Origin: Trachythela sp. YZ-2020
Taxonomy: Eukaryota; Cnidaria; Anthozoa; Malacalcyonacea; Clavulariidae
Length of the DNA: 64,000 nt
NCBI GenBank assembly: GCA_016169945.1
Contig: JADLSH010000279.1
Coordinates: forward strand, 2,108,001-2,172,000
Reading direction: 5' to 3'
Shown: positions 12,051-23,663 of the stretch, one piece after another
Layout of the letters: the number at the start of each line of letters is the position of its first letter
Numbering within the stretch: the first letter of the stretch is position 1
The notes under the pieces: model-generated
Told to the model about the DNA's origin: nothing
What the model saw: only the letters and a program-made list of their open reading frames with translations
Databases searched by the model: none
Position numbers and translations under genes: made by a program

Positions 12051-12522
12051 GTACGACCTGTATTAAGCGACACCGTATTAAGCGGTCACCCTTTGTTAAG
12101 CGGTCATGTGGCAAAGTCCCGAAAATTTCATAATAGACGCGGTCACCTTTTCCACGGTCCCAAACTTAATTTTTCATTGTTTTGAAACTGTATTAAACGG
12201 TCAGTGGGAAGTAACTACAGCAAACATAATACAATATATAATTAAATCTTTATTCGGCAACATGTCAAAGTCTTTAAGTTTTGTTTATCTCAAAACTCGA
12301 ACTTCCGTAATCACTGAAAGTGTCAACAGTATTTTCAGTTCGTGTGGACGTATTGGTATGTGTATTGAAATGTATTACTGTTTAGTTCAAATTTAGTTAT
12401 ATTAAATGTTATATTTAAGCCGTGTGGTGATTTTCTACAAGACCTGTATTAAGCGGTCAACCTGTATTAAGCGGTCACTTACGAAATCCCCGAGGGTGAC
12501 CGCTTAATACAGGTTCGACTGT
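12051..12522. mobile_element. Pogo/Tigger-like MITE
   Basis: The left end reads GTACGACCTGTATTAAGCG and the right end is the complement of ACAGTCGAACCTGTATTAAG. GTATTAAGCGGTCACC is repeated near both ends, and TA is present beside the right end. The end type resembles Tc1/mariner elements of the pogo/Tigger group. No transposase frame is present. The family assignment is an inference from the ends. Confidence 0.55.
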
Positions 12523-12771
12523 ATATACATGCAGTAACATGCATGTATCTGCAAGCAGGCGGTACATCGATAGCCCAGCCGTACACGTACGGGTCCGTTT
12601 CAGGCAGTGTGACCAGATTTAGCATAATCAGACCTGCCAACTCACCCGATTTCGTCTTAAACTTACAAAAAGTAGTAGTAAGATCCATTCGTCCACCTCA
12701 TATTCACCATAAAATAAATACAAAATTGGTTTTGGTGTCTATTAGAAAAACGTTTTTGTTGATTGAAGAAA

Positions 12772-12846
12772 TCTCCAGATTTTTGCAAAATCTCCAGATT
12801 TTTGCAAAATCTCCAGATTTTTGCAAAATCTCCAGATTTTTCAAGG
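12772..12846. repeat. 19-base tandem repeat
   Basis: The unit TCTCCAGATTTTTGCAAAA is repeated without change from 12772 to 12828, followed by a partial fourth copy. Confidence 0.85.
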
Positions 12847-13194
12847 AATTTTTTCACAATCTCCAGGTTTTGACTAGTCAAGAGTTGGCAGGGCTGCATA
12901 ATTATGCTAGTTTAGCATAATTTCATCATTTGGAGACGTGTATTAGCATAATAAAAAATGAGGAACCGAGTAAAAATGGCTCGATCTGGGGACGAGAATG
13001 ATTCCCATCACCATGACGATTGACGATTATGACATCATTGCATTGGCTTAGCCTGTGAGCAGGCTCTCTTGGTAGGCTTGAAGCACGTGCTTGAAGTTGA
13101 ATTTATCCACTGAGATTTATTCTGTGCTCGTTCTGCATGCCGTTTCACCCGAAGTTTGCAAGTATAAAGATGCCAGCAGCACTGTAGCTTGTTT

Positions 13195-13258
13195 AATAGT
13201 AACATTAATAGTAACATTAATAGTAACATTAATAGTTACATTAATTAATAGTAACATT
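13195..13258. repeat. 12-base tandem repeat AATAGTAACATT
   Basis: Four tandem copies run from 13195 to 13242, the last with one change, followed by a degenerate copy. Confidence 0.85.
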
Positions 13259-14020
13259 TAGTAAATTTAAACGGTTCCACTTTTTTAGCATAATTTATCT
13301 CAATTTAGCATAATTTAGTCGGCTGTTTAGCATAATTAATTTAAAGAATCTGGTCACACTGGTTTCGGGTCCGGTTATAGTACGTAGTATCTAATAGACA
13401 TTCTGAATTTCTGATTCATGTTAAGATATATGCTGTAGAAACTGCCATAAAAGGAAATGCCTGTAAAAGGTAAGCATACTAAGCAATTCGACAATATATT
13501 TTTTGAGAAAACAAGGAATAGAGTAATTTTACGAGCAATTATTATCATTTTGTTGTGAAATCACGCCAGCAGCCAGTGCTATTCAATGCCAGGAAAAAAT
13601 GTTTGTTCTACAATGAAAAAATGTGTCACTTACAACTTTGAAGGCCGTAACTTTATTCCAAGAAACGGTAATTGTTTCGCAGAATATACAACCAGAAAAT
13701 TCTACAACTAAACAGTCTAAATTTGGTATAAATCGAAAGTACATTCGTTCTCGGTATATTATTGTAATGACCGGTTGAGTGTTGGCGTTTCTTATTTGTT
13801 ACTATGGTATCACTATAAAGGCTTAAAGCGACAAATATTTACACTGAATGAAGATATAATGATATATATAGCTTTCATGTGTTAAGTTACAGTGTATATT
13901 ACTTTATATCTACATGATAAATGTTAACAAAACAACGAATAATTTTAAGCCGTTTTCGTCACGCTTTTCTAAATTGTAATTCGAAATTTCAATCGTTTTC
14001 CGGAACGGGTGTAGATAAAA

Positions 14021-14090
14021 GGCGGACACGGACTGGCGGACGCGGACAGGCGGACACGGACTGGCGGACGCGGACTGGCGGGCGCGGACT
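14021..14090. repeat. GC-rich minisatellite
   Basis: Units of the type GGCGGACACGGACT / GGCGGACGCGGACT alternate for about 70 bases. The block is GC-rich inside very AT-rich surroundings (about 14.1-14.4 kb is almost pure A/T). Confidence 0.8.
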
Positions 14091-14779
14091 CGTCAATAGT
14101 TATCGTTTAATATCAATATTGATATATAATTAATATAAGATATTAATAAATATAATATATTTTTAATATTGATATTCATATAAATATATAAATATCTTGA
14201 TACTATACCATGAATTCTCTATGAAAAATACAAATACTCCCTGATATTATTTATAATTATGAATTCAATATTATTTATAGTATCAAGTTATCTTGACTAA
14301 AAGCCATATAAAATATTATATCTTTTATATCTTCTATATTAAATCTTTTACTTTATTTATGTGTTGACCAACTGTTTTTGCTTATGAACAAATATATATA
14401 TATCCTATTGAAGGTATAGAATTTGGTTAGCCAACATGTACACATTTACTCCACTCATGCATGGGTCTATTGGAAAGAGTAAGGGGAGTGTGTACCCATG
14501 TACCATCTCTAAAAAGTGCCCGCTGAAAAATTTGCACCCCTTTCCAGATAGAGGGGTTTGTGCAGGTTTTGCAGAATGGCCGGACAGGCTAAAATTTCCA
14601 GTAGGATTATAAAAAAATTAGGAAGCTGGAATTTGCATTGACGGAAGAAGGATTCAGGTTTTAGCATGGCAGGACAACAGGACAAAAAAGTCATATATAC
14701 AAGTCATCCCCTTGCTATTTAACCTTTCTAATTCGTCCAAATCTAATTAGAAAAGTGGGCGGTGTAAGATTGGTACTCC

Positions 14780-15110
14780 AAAAGGTACAAAAGTTAGTGG
14801 TGAGGAAAAGAGATTTGCGGCCGAGCTCTTGCATTGCATTTCGTAAATATTTAGAACTGTTGGATATCCCCAATATGTTTGATAAAGTACTTTCTGGAGC
14901 AGGAAAAACCTCCCAGAAAACATTGATGTAGCGAATGAGATAAATAACACCTTTCCGTCCCCAATGGCGGAGTTCGTACCCCTGACTCCAGATTGCTATC
15001 ACGATCCGTTATCTAATGTATCAAACGAACCCACTATTACAATTACCGCAAGGGACGTTTTTGAAAAACTCTCAACGCTCAACCTGGAGGCATCCTGGAG
15101 TATAAAAAAC
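14780..15110 (+). mobile_element. LINE-B 5' piece: pre-reverse-transcriptase region
   Basis: The frame reads ENIDVANEINNTFPSPMAEF, then LTPDCYHDPL and DVFEKLSTLNLEAS. This is the connector found just before the reverse transcriptase in non-LTR retrotransposons (the EINNTF...LSTLN-KA-GPD region). It breaks off before the expected GPD motif, where a different LINE begins. Upstream the frame carries stops. Confidence 0.65.
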
Positions 15111-17860
15111 GGTGATGATATTTACCTAAAGTATTTCTGGCTAATGTTAGGTCCTTGAATGATAAAATTGACGAATTAACTGCTATTATCGAAGTTAACG
15201 ATCTGGATATTATATGTATTACTGAAACCTGGTTAAACGATAAAATCCCTGACACTGTAGTATCAATACCGAATTTCATGATTTTTCGAAAAGATCGTGT
15301 CTCTACAATTGGAGGAGGTGTTTGTCTCTTCGTTAATTCATTGCTAAATTAAAAGTTCATAGAATTAGTAAATTTGAGAACCCTACGATTGAGTCGCTAT
15401 GGTTATCAATTCGACCGAACCGTCTGCCTAGAGATATATATCAGTAATTTTGTTGGCTGTCATTTATCATAGTACATCTTGTTCCAGGGAAGAAAACGAG
15501 GAACTATATAAACATATTCAAAGTAATATGGATCTTTTTCTCTCGGCTCACCCAGATGCCCTTGTTATGATAACAGGTGACTTTAACCCAGTTAGTACTG
15601 GCTTTAATGCTAAAAGGCTTAGACAACTTACTGGATTGCGCCAAATAATTGACTTTCAGACAAGGAATGATTCTATTTTAGATTGGTGCCTTATTAACTT
15701 AGATCATCTTGGTATAAAAGCAGACCAGCTCCCTCCGGTTGGCTCGAGCGATCACAACTCGATAACGATCTCTTCTTATATTCGTCGTACACATAAGCCT
15801 TGTAATGATCGCATTCTGAGTAGAGACCTGCGGGATAGTAATGTAAGATCCTTTGGACAGTGGATTACAGGATTTAATTGGAAGGAAGTTTTTGAATCAA
15901 TGGATTGTGATATGAAATATTTGATGATATTATGATAACTAAGATTGATCTCTATTTCCCAATGAAGCCATCGAGAGTAAGGAAATCTGATAAACCGTGG
16001 GTTACTTCGTCACTCAAGCTGATGATTGAGAAACGGCAACGTGCCCTCATTACATATGGGAAAACATCTGATGTTTTCAGATATTGGCGAAATAAAGTCC
16101 AGTACGAAGTTAAATCGGCCCGCAGTAAATACTACGAACGTCTTGTTATAAAATTACGAAGAAATGATCCTGCCAAGTGGTGGAGAGAAGTAAAGAAGTT
16201 AAGTGGTGTATCTAGTCAACAGTCATGGCTCCACCAGCTATTATCAGATGCTCATCCCTCACTATTAGATATTGCTGAGCATTACAACGATTTGCTTGTT
16301 AACTTGACCGACCATTTTGATCCGTTAACTCCTGACGAAACCAATGATACCCTGGAAGTGCCCAGCTATTTACTGGTTGATACTGATCGAGTGCGTTATC
16401 TCAAATTAAAGTCAATAAATCTTCTGGTCCTGATAATATCCCTAACAAAATTTTGAAAATATTTTCGTATGAACTTGCACCCGTAATAGCTAATATCTAT
16501 AATTCATCCTTGCTACAGGGAGTTTTCCCTATAAAATTAAAGCGGTCCTTCGTTGTGCCAATTCCAAAGATCCCGATGCCTAAGTCAATTGAAGAGGACT
16601 TACGTCCAATTTCACTTACTGCTCAAGTTTCAAAAGTTATGGAAGGCTTCATGCTGGACTCTTTGGCTCCCGAGGTATGTGGTAAAATGGATAACAAACA
16701 GTTCGCGTTGAGTAAGAAGTCAACTACCCAAGCCTTGGTTTATTTGTTACACCATATTAGAGCAAATCTTGATGGTGGTAACTGTTCTGCAAGATTATTC
16801 TTCATCGATTTTAAGAAAGGCTTCGACCTAGTGGACCATGTTTTGATATCTGAGCTTCAGAACCTTGATGTCCACCCTGCTATGCTGCGTTGGATTAAGT
16901 CATTTCTAACTGATAGGCAACATTGTGTCAAAATTGGGAATTTGACATCGGTCTGGAAGAAAGTTAATGGGGGTTTGCCACAGGGAACCAAGTTGGGCCC
17001 ATTATTATTTGCTGTGTTGGTTAATTGTCTACTTAAGGATTGGCAAGGAAGAATTAAATTTGTTGATGACGCTACAGCGTGTGAAATCATTCCTCGATGT
17101 TCGGTAAGCTACTCACCAATTGTTGCCAATGAAATATCGAATTTTGCTAGCTTTCGGGGAATGCGGTTGAATCCGAAGAAATGTAAAGAAGTGGTGGTAT
17201 CCTTTCTTAAATATAGCGTAACCAACTTTCATCCAATTTATATACCGGATCTTGGCGTCGAGAGGGTTACATCGTTTAAACTACTTGGAGTTACTCTATC
17301 AGAGGACCTTACGTGGAATTGCCATGTTGAGAAAATTCTAAAGAAAGCTAATTCTCGTCTATACGCTTTGCGCTTATTAAAGAAGAGTGGATTGTCTCAA
17401 AGAGATCTGGTTGATATATATTGCTCTTTAATACGATCCGTAGTCGAATACGCTTCTCCTGCTTGGTCCGACTTAGCTGATTATCTGTATTGGAGTCAGT
17501 TCAAAAACGAGCACTAAGGTTAATTTATCCCTTTGTTTCGTATGATGACGCACTAACCCTTTCTGGCTTGGATACTTTGGAAAGACGGCGACATAAAGCA
17601 TGCATTACGTTCGTGGACAAAATGAGAAATGGAGATCAATTAGATAACAATCCTGTGTCTTCCATACTTCAATTAAGAAACAATTCGGATGACTACCACT
17701 ATAATTTAAGATATGAACCATCGGTCAGACCTTATGTAAATACTGATCGATTTAGGAATTTCATAACTGTTAAATATTACTAGAACGTTTTTTATATTAT
17801 TTTATCCGTGTAATTCAGTTTATCCGGATGACTACCATTATAATTTAAGATATGATTACC
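15111..17860 (+). mobile_element. LINE-A: decayed non-LTR retrotransposon
   Basis: An endonuclease comes first: ANVRSLNDKIDELTAIIEV, DLDIICITETWLNDKIPD and, after a break, LVMITGDFN and VGSSDHNSI. It is split by a stop near 15350. A linker (15932-16456) follows in another frame. The reverse transcriptase (16453-17517) has DLRPISLTAQVSKVMEG, FIDFKKGFDLVDH, GLPQGTKLGPLLF and the active-site block KFVDDAT. After another frame change near 17500 comes the C-terminal region (17490-17783), starting VQKRALRLIYPFVSYDDALT and ending at a TAG. At least three frame changes and one stop make it inactive. A duplicated fragment of its end lies at 17822-17850. The clade (CR1/L2-like) is a guess. Confidence 0.85.
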
Positions 17861-17937
17861 TTATTATAGGAAATTAGCGATACACTAAATTAACGCGACA
17901 TAAATTAACGAGTCATCTAATTAACGCGGATTGCTTT

Positions 17938-18590
17938 CAGATTGACCCCTATTTTATCAAAACGAGCCGAAGACTTTGTAGTCGAACGTACGGCACCCAA
18001 AACCATCAAGCACCACGTATGCTCTGATTAGCATGCTGCATTCTTGGAACAAAAGCACAGACGGCAATGGCGCCACAAACAGAGTAATGCTTTTCGATTT
18101 TCGTAAAGCCTTTGACATGATAGACCATCGCATTCTGCCGGTCGGACAAATTGTCAAAATACGATATTCGAATTCCAAAACCTACATTGCACTGGATCTT
18201 AGATTTCTTAAAGATCGTAGTCAAAGAGTTAAGCTGAGCGATGACTGTTTTTCCGAATGGAAAACCGTACCGGCAGGTGTCCCGCAGGAGACAAAGCTAG
18301 GACCCTGGCTTTTCCTAGTCATGATAAATGACCTCGACGTTGCTGGCGACGAACTAGGTCTTGTGTAACTGGCCGACTGAAGACAAAACCTGACAATTAA
18401 ACTTTTTGAAAATATTGTTAATGATCCACAAAACAAATTACATCATTTATTACCGCCATTAAACTCTTCTGAGGTATCTCTAAGAGAAAGAAGAACATTT
18501 CAAGTCCCTAACTATAAGACAATTAGATTTAAAAACGATTTTATTAATTGTAATTCTAGTAAATATATGGAACATAGTCATACCTAATGT
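17938..18590 (+). mobile_element. LINE-B 3' piece: reverse-transcriptase fragment and C-terminal tail
   Basis: The piece begins in mid-RT with LTPILSKRAEDFVVER, shifts frame, then runs SWNKSTDGNGATNRVMLFDF, RKAFDMIDH, FLKDRSQRVKL and GVPQETKLGPWLFLVMINDL to a stop at 18368. The catalytic YADD block is missing. At 18385-18585 a tail motif (KLFENIVNDPQNKLHHLLPP and VPNYKTIRFKNDFIN) resembles the end of the same LINE type. A TCTA-type 3' repeat follows near 18705. It is probably the other half of the element seen at 14780-15110. Confidence 0.7.
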
Positions 18591-18699
18591 GTTTTTAGCC
18601 TATGTAAATACTTATCCTAAATTATTGTTTAATATTTCTGTAAACTTAACGTTATTCAGCCGAAGTATAGTACCGAGGCTGCGAGTTATAAGTTATTAA

Positions 18700-18745
18700 A
18701 TCATCTATCTATCTATCCATCCATAAGCCCCCCCCCCCCCGCCCC
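18700..18745. repeat. TCTA/TCCA microsatellite and poly-C run
   Basis: CATCTATCTATCTATCC is followed by a run of C bases broken by a single G. This is probably the 3' tail of the LINE plus a homopolymer. Confidence 0.7.
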
Positions 18746-18892
18746 CATTCACACAAAAACACAAGTGTTTTGATTTTCTTTACACAATGTACCGTGGTTT
18801 AACAAAATTAACATATCATTTTACGGAAAAAAAAATGAGCCTCCCTTTCAAATAAGCCCCCCTCCCAAAGGTGCCACTTTCCCTATAACGAA

Positions 18893-18923
<31 letters not shown>

Positions 18924-19060
18924 AACAAAGTGGGCGTTTTAGGGCAATTGCGACTAAACATGTTAAATGTGGGCCACGTTCACAGTTTTCTATGCATACA
19001 TTTCAACATAACATGGCTCCATGTAACAATTGGCCTTATGACACTAAATTGTGTTTGCAG
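18746..19060. other. Region upstream of the first recognised sacsin B exon
   Basis: No exon is recognised. A short stretch (about 18893-18958, containing GGCGTTAGACAGAGTAAAAT) matches one arm of the foldback element at 36431-36687. The true first exon of sacsin B, expected to hold the ATG and perhaps the N-terminal ubiquitin-like region, must lie upstream of 19061 but I cannot point to it. Confidence 0.5.
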
Positions 19061-19149
19061 GAAGGTCCTTTGGCCAAGAACGGCCGCCATTAACAGATCT
19101 TCTGAAGAATATTTTGCTGAGATATCCTGATGGCGGTCAGATATTAAAA
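19061..19149 (+). CDS. SACS: Sacsin-like paralog B, exon with start of SIRPT1
   Basis: The exon lies between a GTGTTTGCAG acceptor and a GTAAGT donor. It has two leading bases of a split codon and then 29 codons: [20 protein letters not shown] then YPDGGQILK. This is the conserved opening of the first SIRPT region of sacsin (FGQ..PPL.D.LK.IL.RYP.GGQILK). Its phase 0 end joins exactly to [10 protein letters not shown] at 19582. It is too short for a simple ORF scan and is recognised by family match and splice sites. Confidence 0.88.
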
Positions 19150-19581
19150 GTAAGTTATACATGTAAAATCTAGCTTAGATACTAAATAATTACTTTTACA
19201 ATTTGTCTGCCTAGCTTTGACAATTCTGTTGTAAAATTATTTTTTTTTAGTATGGGGCGATTGGGGCCAGCATAAAAATTTTCCAATGTGGGTGCATGAT
19301 GCTCTGCAACAAATTTGGCCGTATTTATTCACTAATTAATTTATACATAATTTATAAGCCCTTCGAGTTAAGCCCAGACACGCCCTAACTACACCAATGA
19401 CACACCCATTTTTCTTAACTCAAAAAAAGAAACTCAGTTTGGACCTAAAATCCTGTGGAAAATAGGCAACGGATATGATTAACCAATCTCGCGTACCAAG
19501 ATCTTCTCGGCCAACAGCCAGAATTGCTTGCATAATTAGCCTTGCTTATTTTGCTTATTTTCAATTACTTGATTTCATTAG

Positions 19582-19840
19582 GAACTAATTCAAAATGCAG
19601 ATGATGCCGGGGCAAACGAGATCAAAATCTTATTTGATGCTACATCATATGGAACTGCCTCACTGGTTTCCCCCGGGTTGGCTTTATTCCAAGGCCCGGC
19701 TCTGTACTTTTACAACAACGCCGAGTTTACGGACGAGGACTGGGAAGGACTACAACGTCTTATGAGAAGTAACAAGGAGAACAACCCATTGAAAGTTGGT
19801 CGCTTTGGAATTGGATTCAATTCTGTGTATCACATCACAG
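19582..19840 (+). CDS. SACS: Sacsin-like paralog B, SIRPT1 ATP-binding exon
   Basis: After a TTTCATTAG acceptor the exon reads [19 protein letters not shown], the Asn/Asp N-box of the HSP90/GHKL fold. It continues [19 protein letters not shown], and then [15 protein letters not shown], the Gly-rich ATP-lid motif. The key nucleotide-binding residues (N and D in QNADDAG; G in GRFGIGFNS) are all present, so this copy of the domain looks competent. It ends in phase 1 at a GTATAT donor and joins to D-LPSIVSG at 20005. Confidence 0.9.
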
Positions 19841-20004
19841 GTATATGATTGTATAACGTATTGGTTTGCACAGTAATGCTAAGTTCTCGCTAAAAAGTAA
19901 TTCTATTTTATCTCTGACCGTGCTCTTTTGGCAGCAGTTCCCTTAGTAGCCTCTCCCAATTCTGGCATCCATAACCGGTGCTATGCTCCTTTTTATTTCT
20001 TTAG

Positions 20005-22983
20005 ACCTTCCAAGTATTGTGAGTGGCAGCACGGTGGCGTTTCTAGACCCACATGAGAAATATTTTGATAGTGGTCAATCCGGCCAAGCGTTTTCTACTG
20101 AAGACCCTTTACTAGCTGAAAATTGTGACCAATTCGAGCCGTTTCACCAAGTATTCGACTGCACTCTTAACCAGGAAAGCTATTATAGTGGAACACTCTT
20201 TCGGTTTCCGTTGAGAACTGAACCATCAAATTTGTCGAACAAGATCTACACGAGAGAAATGATCAATAACCTTTTTGATTCATTTAAAAATGAAGCCAGT
20301 GCGATCCTGCTGTTTTTGAAAAACGTCGATTCGATCAGTTTGTACGAGCGAGAAGAACGCGGTGAGATTTTTCATCTCTATACCGCCAGAATATCTGAGA
20401 AGTCAAAGATTGAGGTCAGGAAGATGAGACAAGAACTAATCCAGGACATCACGGTCGAGTGGGATTTTGCCGAGAAAACAACCTTCTACCGTTTAGAAAT
20501 CGAGAAGGAGTGTCGAGGAAAATCTCCAGAAAAGAACGAATGGTTCTTAGCGAATCAGGTTGGAACCAATGAGAAGAAGCTAATTGAGCTGGCCAGAGAT
20601 CTAAAGTTGCTACCTTGGATCGGCATCGCATTTCCCGTTGATGTTAATAACAACATGTCATCACTTGGAAGAATTTTCTGTTTTCTGCCACTCCCCCCTG
20701 ATGATGACTGTCGTACGGGGCTGCCGGTGCAAGTGAATGGCTACTTTGGATTGACTGACAACAGAAGAGCTTTGAAATGGCCTGGCCCTGATTGCCAGAA
20801 TGACGACACAGCCCAGTGGAATCAACTTCTCTTGCATACGGTCGGAAGTCAGGTGTATGCGAACTTGATCTTAAATATGGTACGAGAGAGTTCTAGTAAT
20901 CTCCAGCCGAATTTGCTCGCCAAGTTAGTATACAGCGCTCTGCCAGATCTCAGCCGCGTCAGGCAAGACTGGAAATGTATCCTAGAACCGTTTCTTAAGA
21001 CAGTCTTAGCAAAGGACATATTCCTGACTACTCCCAGAGGAAGTTGTCGTTGGATCAACCTTGGAGGAGCTATTATCGATCGCTTGGACGAGTCCAAAGG
21101 CACGAGAGAAGAAATTAAACAAGCTGTCCTGAATACGTTGCTAAGTGCTGGCCAGCCAATTGTTTCACTACCGCAACACGTTATACAAGTTATCGACCAA
21201 TTTCATCAGATATCTGGATGGAGAACCCTTCAGAAAGTTACCCCAGAACTTTTGTGTAAGGTTTTGCGCTCAAATTTCGATTTTCACAAGATAGCAATGG
21301 CTCTCCAAGATAGATTGTTCGTGTTGGAGTATGCTCTGCATAATGTTCCAGGAAGTATTCCTAACCTCCACGGCGTCCCTCTACTTCCATTAGAAAATTG
21401 CCAGTTTATAAAGTTCTCGGTTCCATCCGTTGAGAAGATCTTCATTCCGTCTGAGAAGCACAGTGCCAATCTCTTACCCAATATGAAACATCGTATTCTA
21501 TATCGTAACCTCCCTCTACAAGTACAACAGAAGTTCCATGAGCTTGGTTCTTCCAAAGCCACTCAGTTGCACTACCCTACCGCTAATGATATCAAGCAAC
21601 TACTCTGGAAAAACCTCCCAAAAGATTGGTCCTGCAACTATCTCCCACAGCTGGGAACCGTGACGTGGAATCCAGACACAGTGGGGCATCCTTCTTTGTC
21701 CTGGTTGGAATTAGTATGGAAGTGGATCAATGAGAATTACCCAAGTAACTTGAGCGAGTTCGAAGGGATGCCGCTGATTCCTGTGTCCATCAATCCACCT
21801 TCGTCTATGACTAGACTCCGCCAGAATTCCACCATCATCGTCAGCGAACACCCACTGTGTAATGAAACACTTTCAGGCGTCGTTCGTGAACTTTTGAAAA
21901 GGTCAGATTGTGTTGTGGTTGAAAGACTACCCTCCTTTGTAAAGCATGATCAACTCTTTCACTATATTGCTCTACCAAATCCGTCTGGTATTCTCAGAGT
22001 TATTTCTGTTGCAAGAGAAAAAGCAGTTCAACAACTGTCTGTTGCATCAAACGAAGTCAGACACGAGCTTTGCTGCATTCTGTCGAGGCTAGACCACATT
22101 GATCTGCCTCAGAAATCATTCATTCGTACGTTGCCAATCTTTGTAGCAGTCGACGGACGCCATTTTCTTTCCTGTGAGACGAAGCAAGGGGAGCAGTGTC
22201 TTGTTGCGCCACGAAATTTGTCATTACCCGAAGATCTAGAAATTCGAATTGTTGACCAAACAAAGATCCTATCCTCATCAAAGGATGAAAGCTATCGTTT
22301 GCTGAACAAACTTGGTGTCAGAATGGAAAGCACAGCAAGTTTGATCATGATTCATGTAGAAAATTTCTTAAACTCTGGGATCAGGGACGTCGAAAGAGAC
22401 AAGCTTATGCTTTGGATCTTGGAAAAAATGGACATCCTTAATCAAGAAATGCTTACATTCGTTGCGTTTATCCGTCAACTGGCTTGTATTCCGACTGCTT
22501 GCGGCAAACGTATGGCACCAAATCAATTGTTTGATCATTCTGACGAACTCTTAATGCGGCTGCTAGACGGCAAAAACGAGGCGTTTGCTACAAAAGAGTT
22601 TTCAGAGCCAATACAAAGACGTAAAAGTGAGCTGAACGTTCGAGGTAGAGAAAGCTTGATCGCTCAAGATGTTTTGCTCCTTGTAGACCGATCGCCCGAG
22701 ATGAGTTTAGACAGAGGTAAGGCTCTCGTGGAGCTTATGAACCAGCGACCGCAGTTACTTCAACAATGCACTACAGATGGAAGGCTGTTGAGTAGTGTCC
22801 TTCATGAGCTGCCATGGTTACCAAGAGTGTATAATCGTCCCGAAAACTATCCTGATTTCATGCCGTGGTATGATGGAGTGAACCTATGTAAACCGAGCAG
22901 CATGCGTCCTGACGCGCTGGCACTTCTGGTTGGTGCGACAGTACCTGTTTTTGATGAGAGATTGATTTCAAGTGATGTTCAAG
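20005..22983 (+). CDS. SACS: Sacsin-like paralog B, remainder of SIRPT1
   Basis: An open exon of 2,979 bases follows a TTTCTTTAG acceptor. It starts DLPSIVSGSTVAFLDPHEKY, which continues the ATPase domain, and includes SYYSGTLFRFPLRTEPSNL, the conserved strand after the lid (GT.FRFPLR). INKFLP-type family motifs follow: CFLPLPPDDDCRTGLPVQVN and GYFGLTDNRRALKW. Many such motifs recur in the later SIRPT regions. It ends SSDVQ-G at a GTACGT donor in phase 1 and joins E-LLGMSETHYV at 23664. The ATG at 19983 lies in the intron and is not the start. Confidence 0.93.
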
Positions 22984-23663
22984 GTACGTAAACCAAGTTA
23001 AAGCAAGTTATCGCACTACGCTTTATAGGAAAGTATTGATCGGTTGTTCAAAATTAAATATCATTGCTCATTTAAATATTTTAAGAAAACCCCAGGAAAA
23101 TTCGTGTAAATATATTTTAAGGTTAACTTACTCCTCCAAGAGAGAGGTTTATCCTGAATACATTATGATATGTTATTTACCGGCTGGCAGGTCCGTACTG
23201 TAAATTATGTTTTTCTAAAGTCGAGGGAAGCTTTTGAAACCGAGCGGTGAATAACGTATAATTGTCTATGTATTTTTGCTCCATGAAAAGTTAAATTAGA
23301 TCCTTAAAGTTCCAGTGTTGTGAACTATGTTTGAGATCAGTTTTGTAATCTAATCAGAACAACCATGGCTACCTTCAAAAAAGCACGGACACGATAACTG
23401 ACAAAAAGTCACGAAGAAAACATATATTTGAAGTAGGAGCGGTTTATCGTGATATACATTGAAAGGTTGAGTGTATTTTCTAATACTTATGTCAGTTTAA
23501 CGTTATTTTTTCAAATTTGTGAATGCAGAATATAGAAATATTCGTAGAGGACATTTTCGGTATTTATGTCAACAGCCAGACATATAGGGCTGTAATTTAG
23601 CTACGAGCCTGGAGTTAGGAACTTGAAGTTCCGAAACTAAAAAGTAAGTCTGTATTTTTCCAG
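22984..23663. other. Sacsin B intron
   Basis: This is a 680-base AT-rich intron with GTACGT donor and TTTTTCCAG acceptor. I see no embedded gene or clear repeat in it. Confidence 0.75.

Noticed and set aside
12106..12396. Coding frame of 96 codons
   Set aside because: Lies wholly inside the pogo/Tigger-like MITE and shows no transposase motif.
14509..14694. Minus-strand 61-codon frame near 14.6 kb
   Set aside because: No recognisable motif, next to LINE remains and AT-rich DNA. Chance frame.
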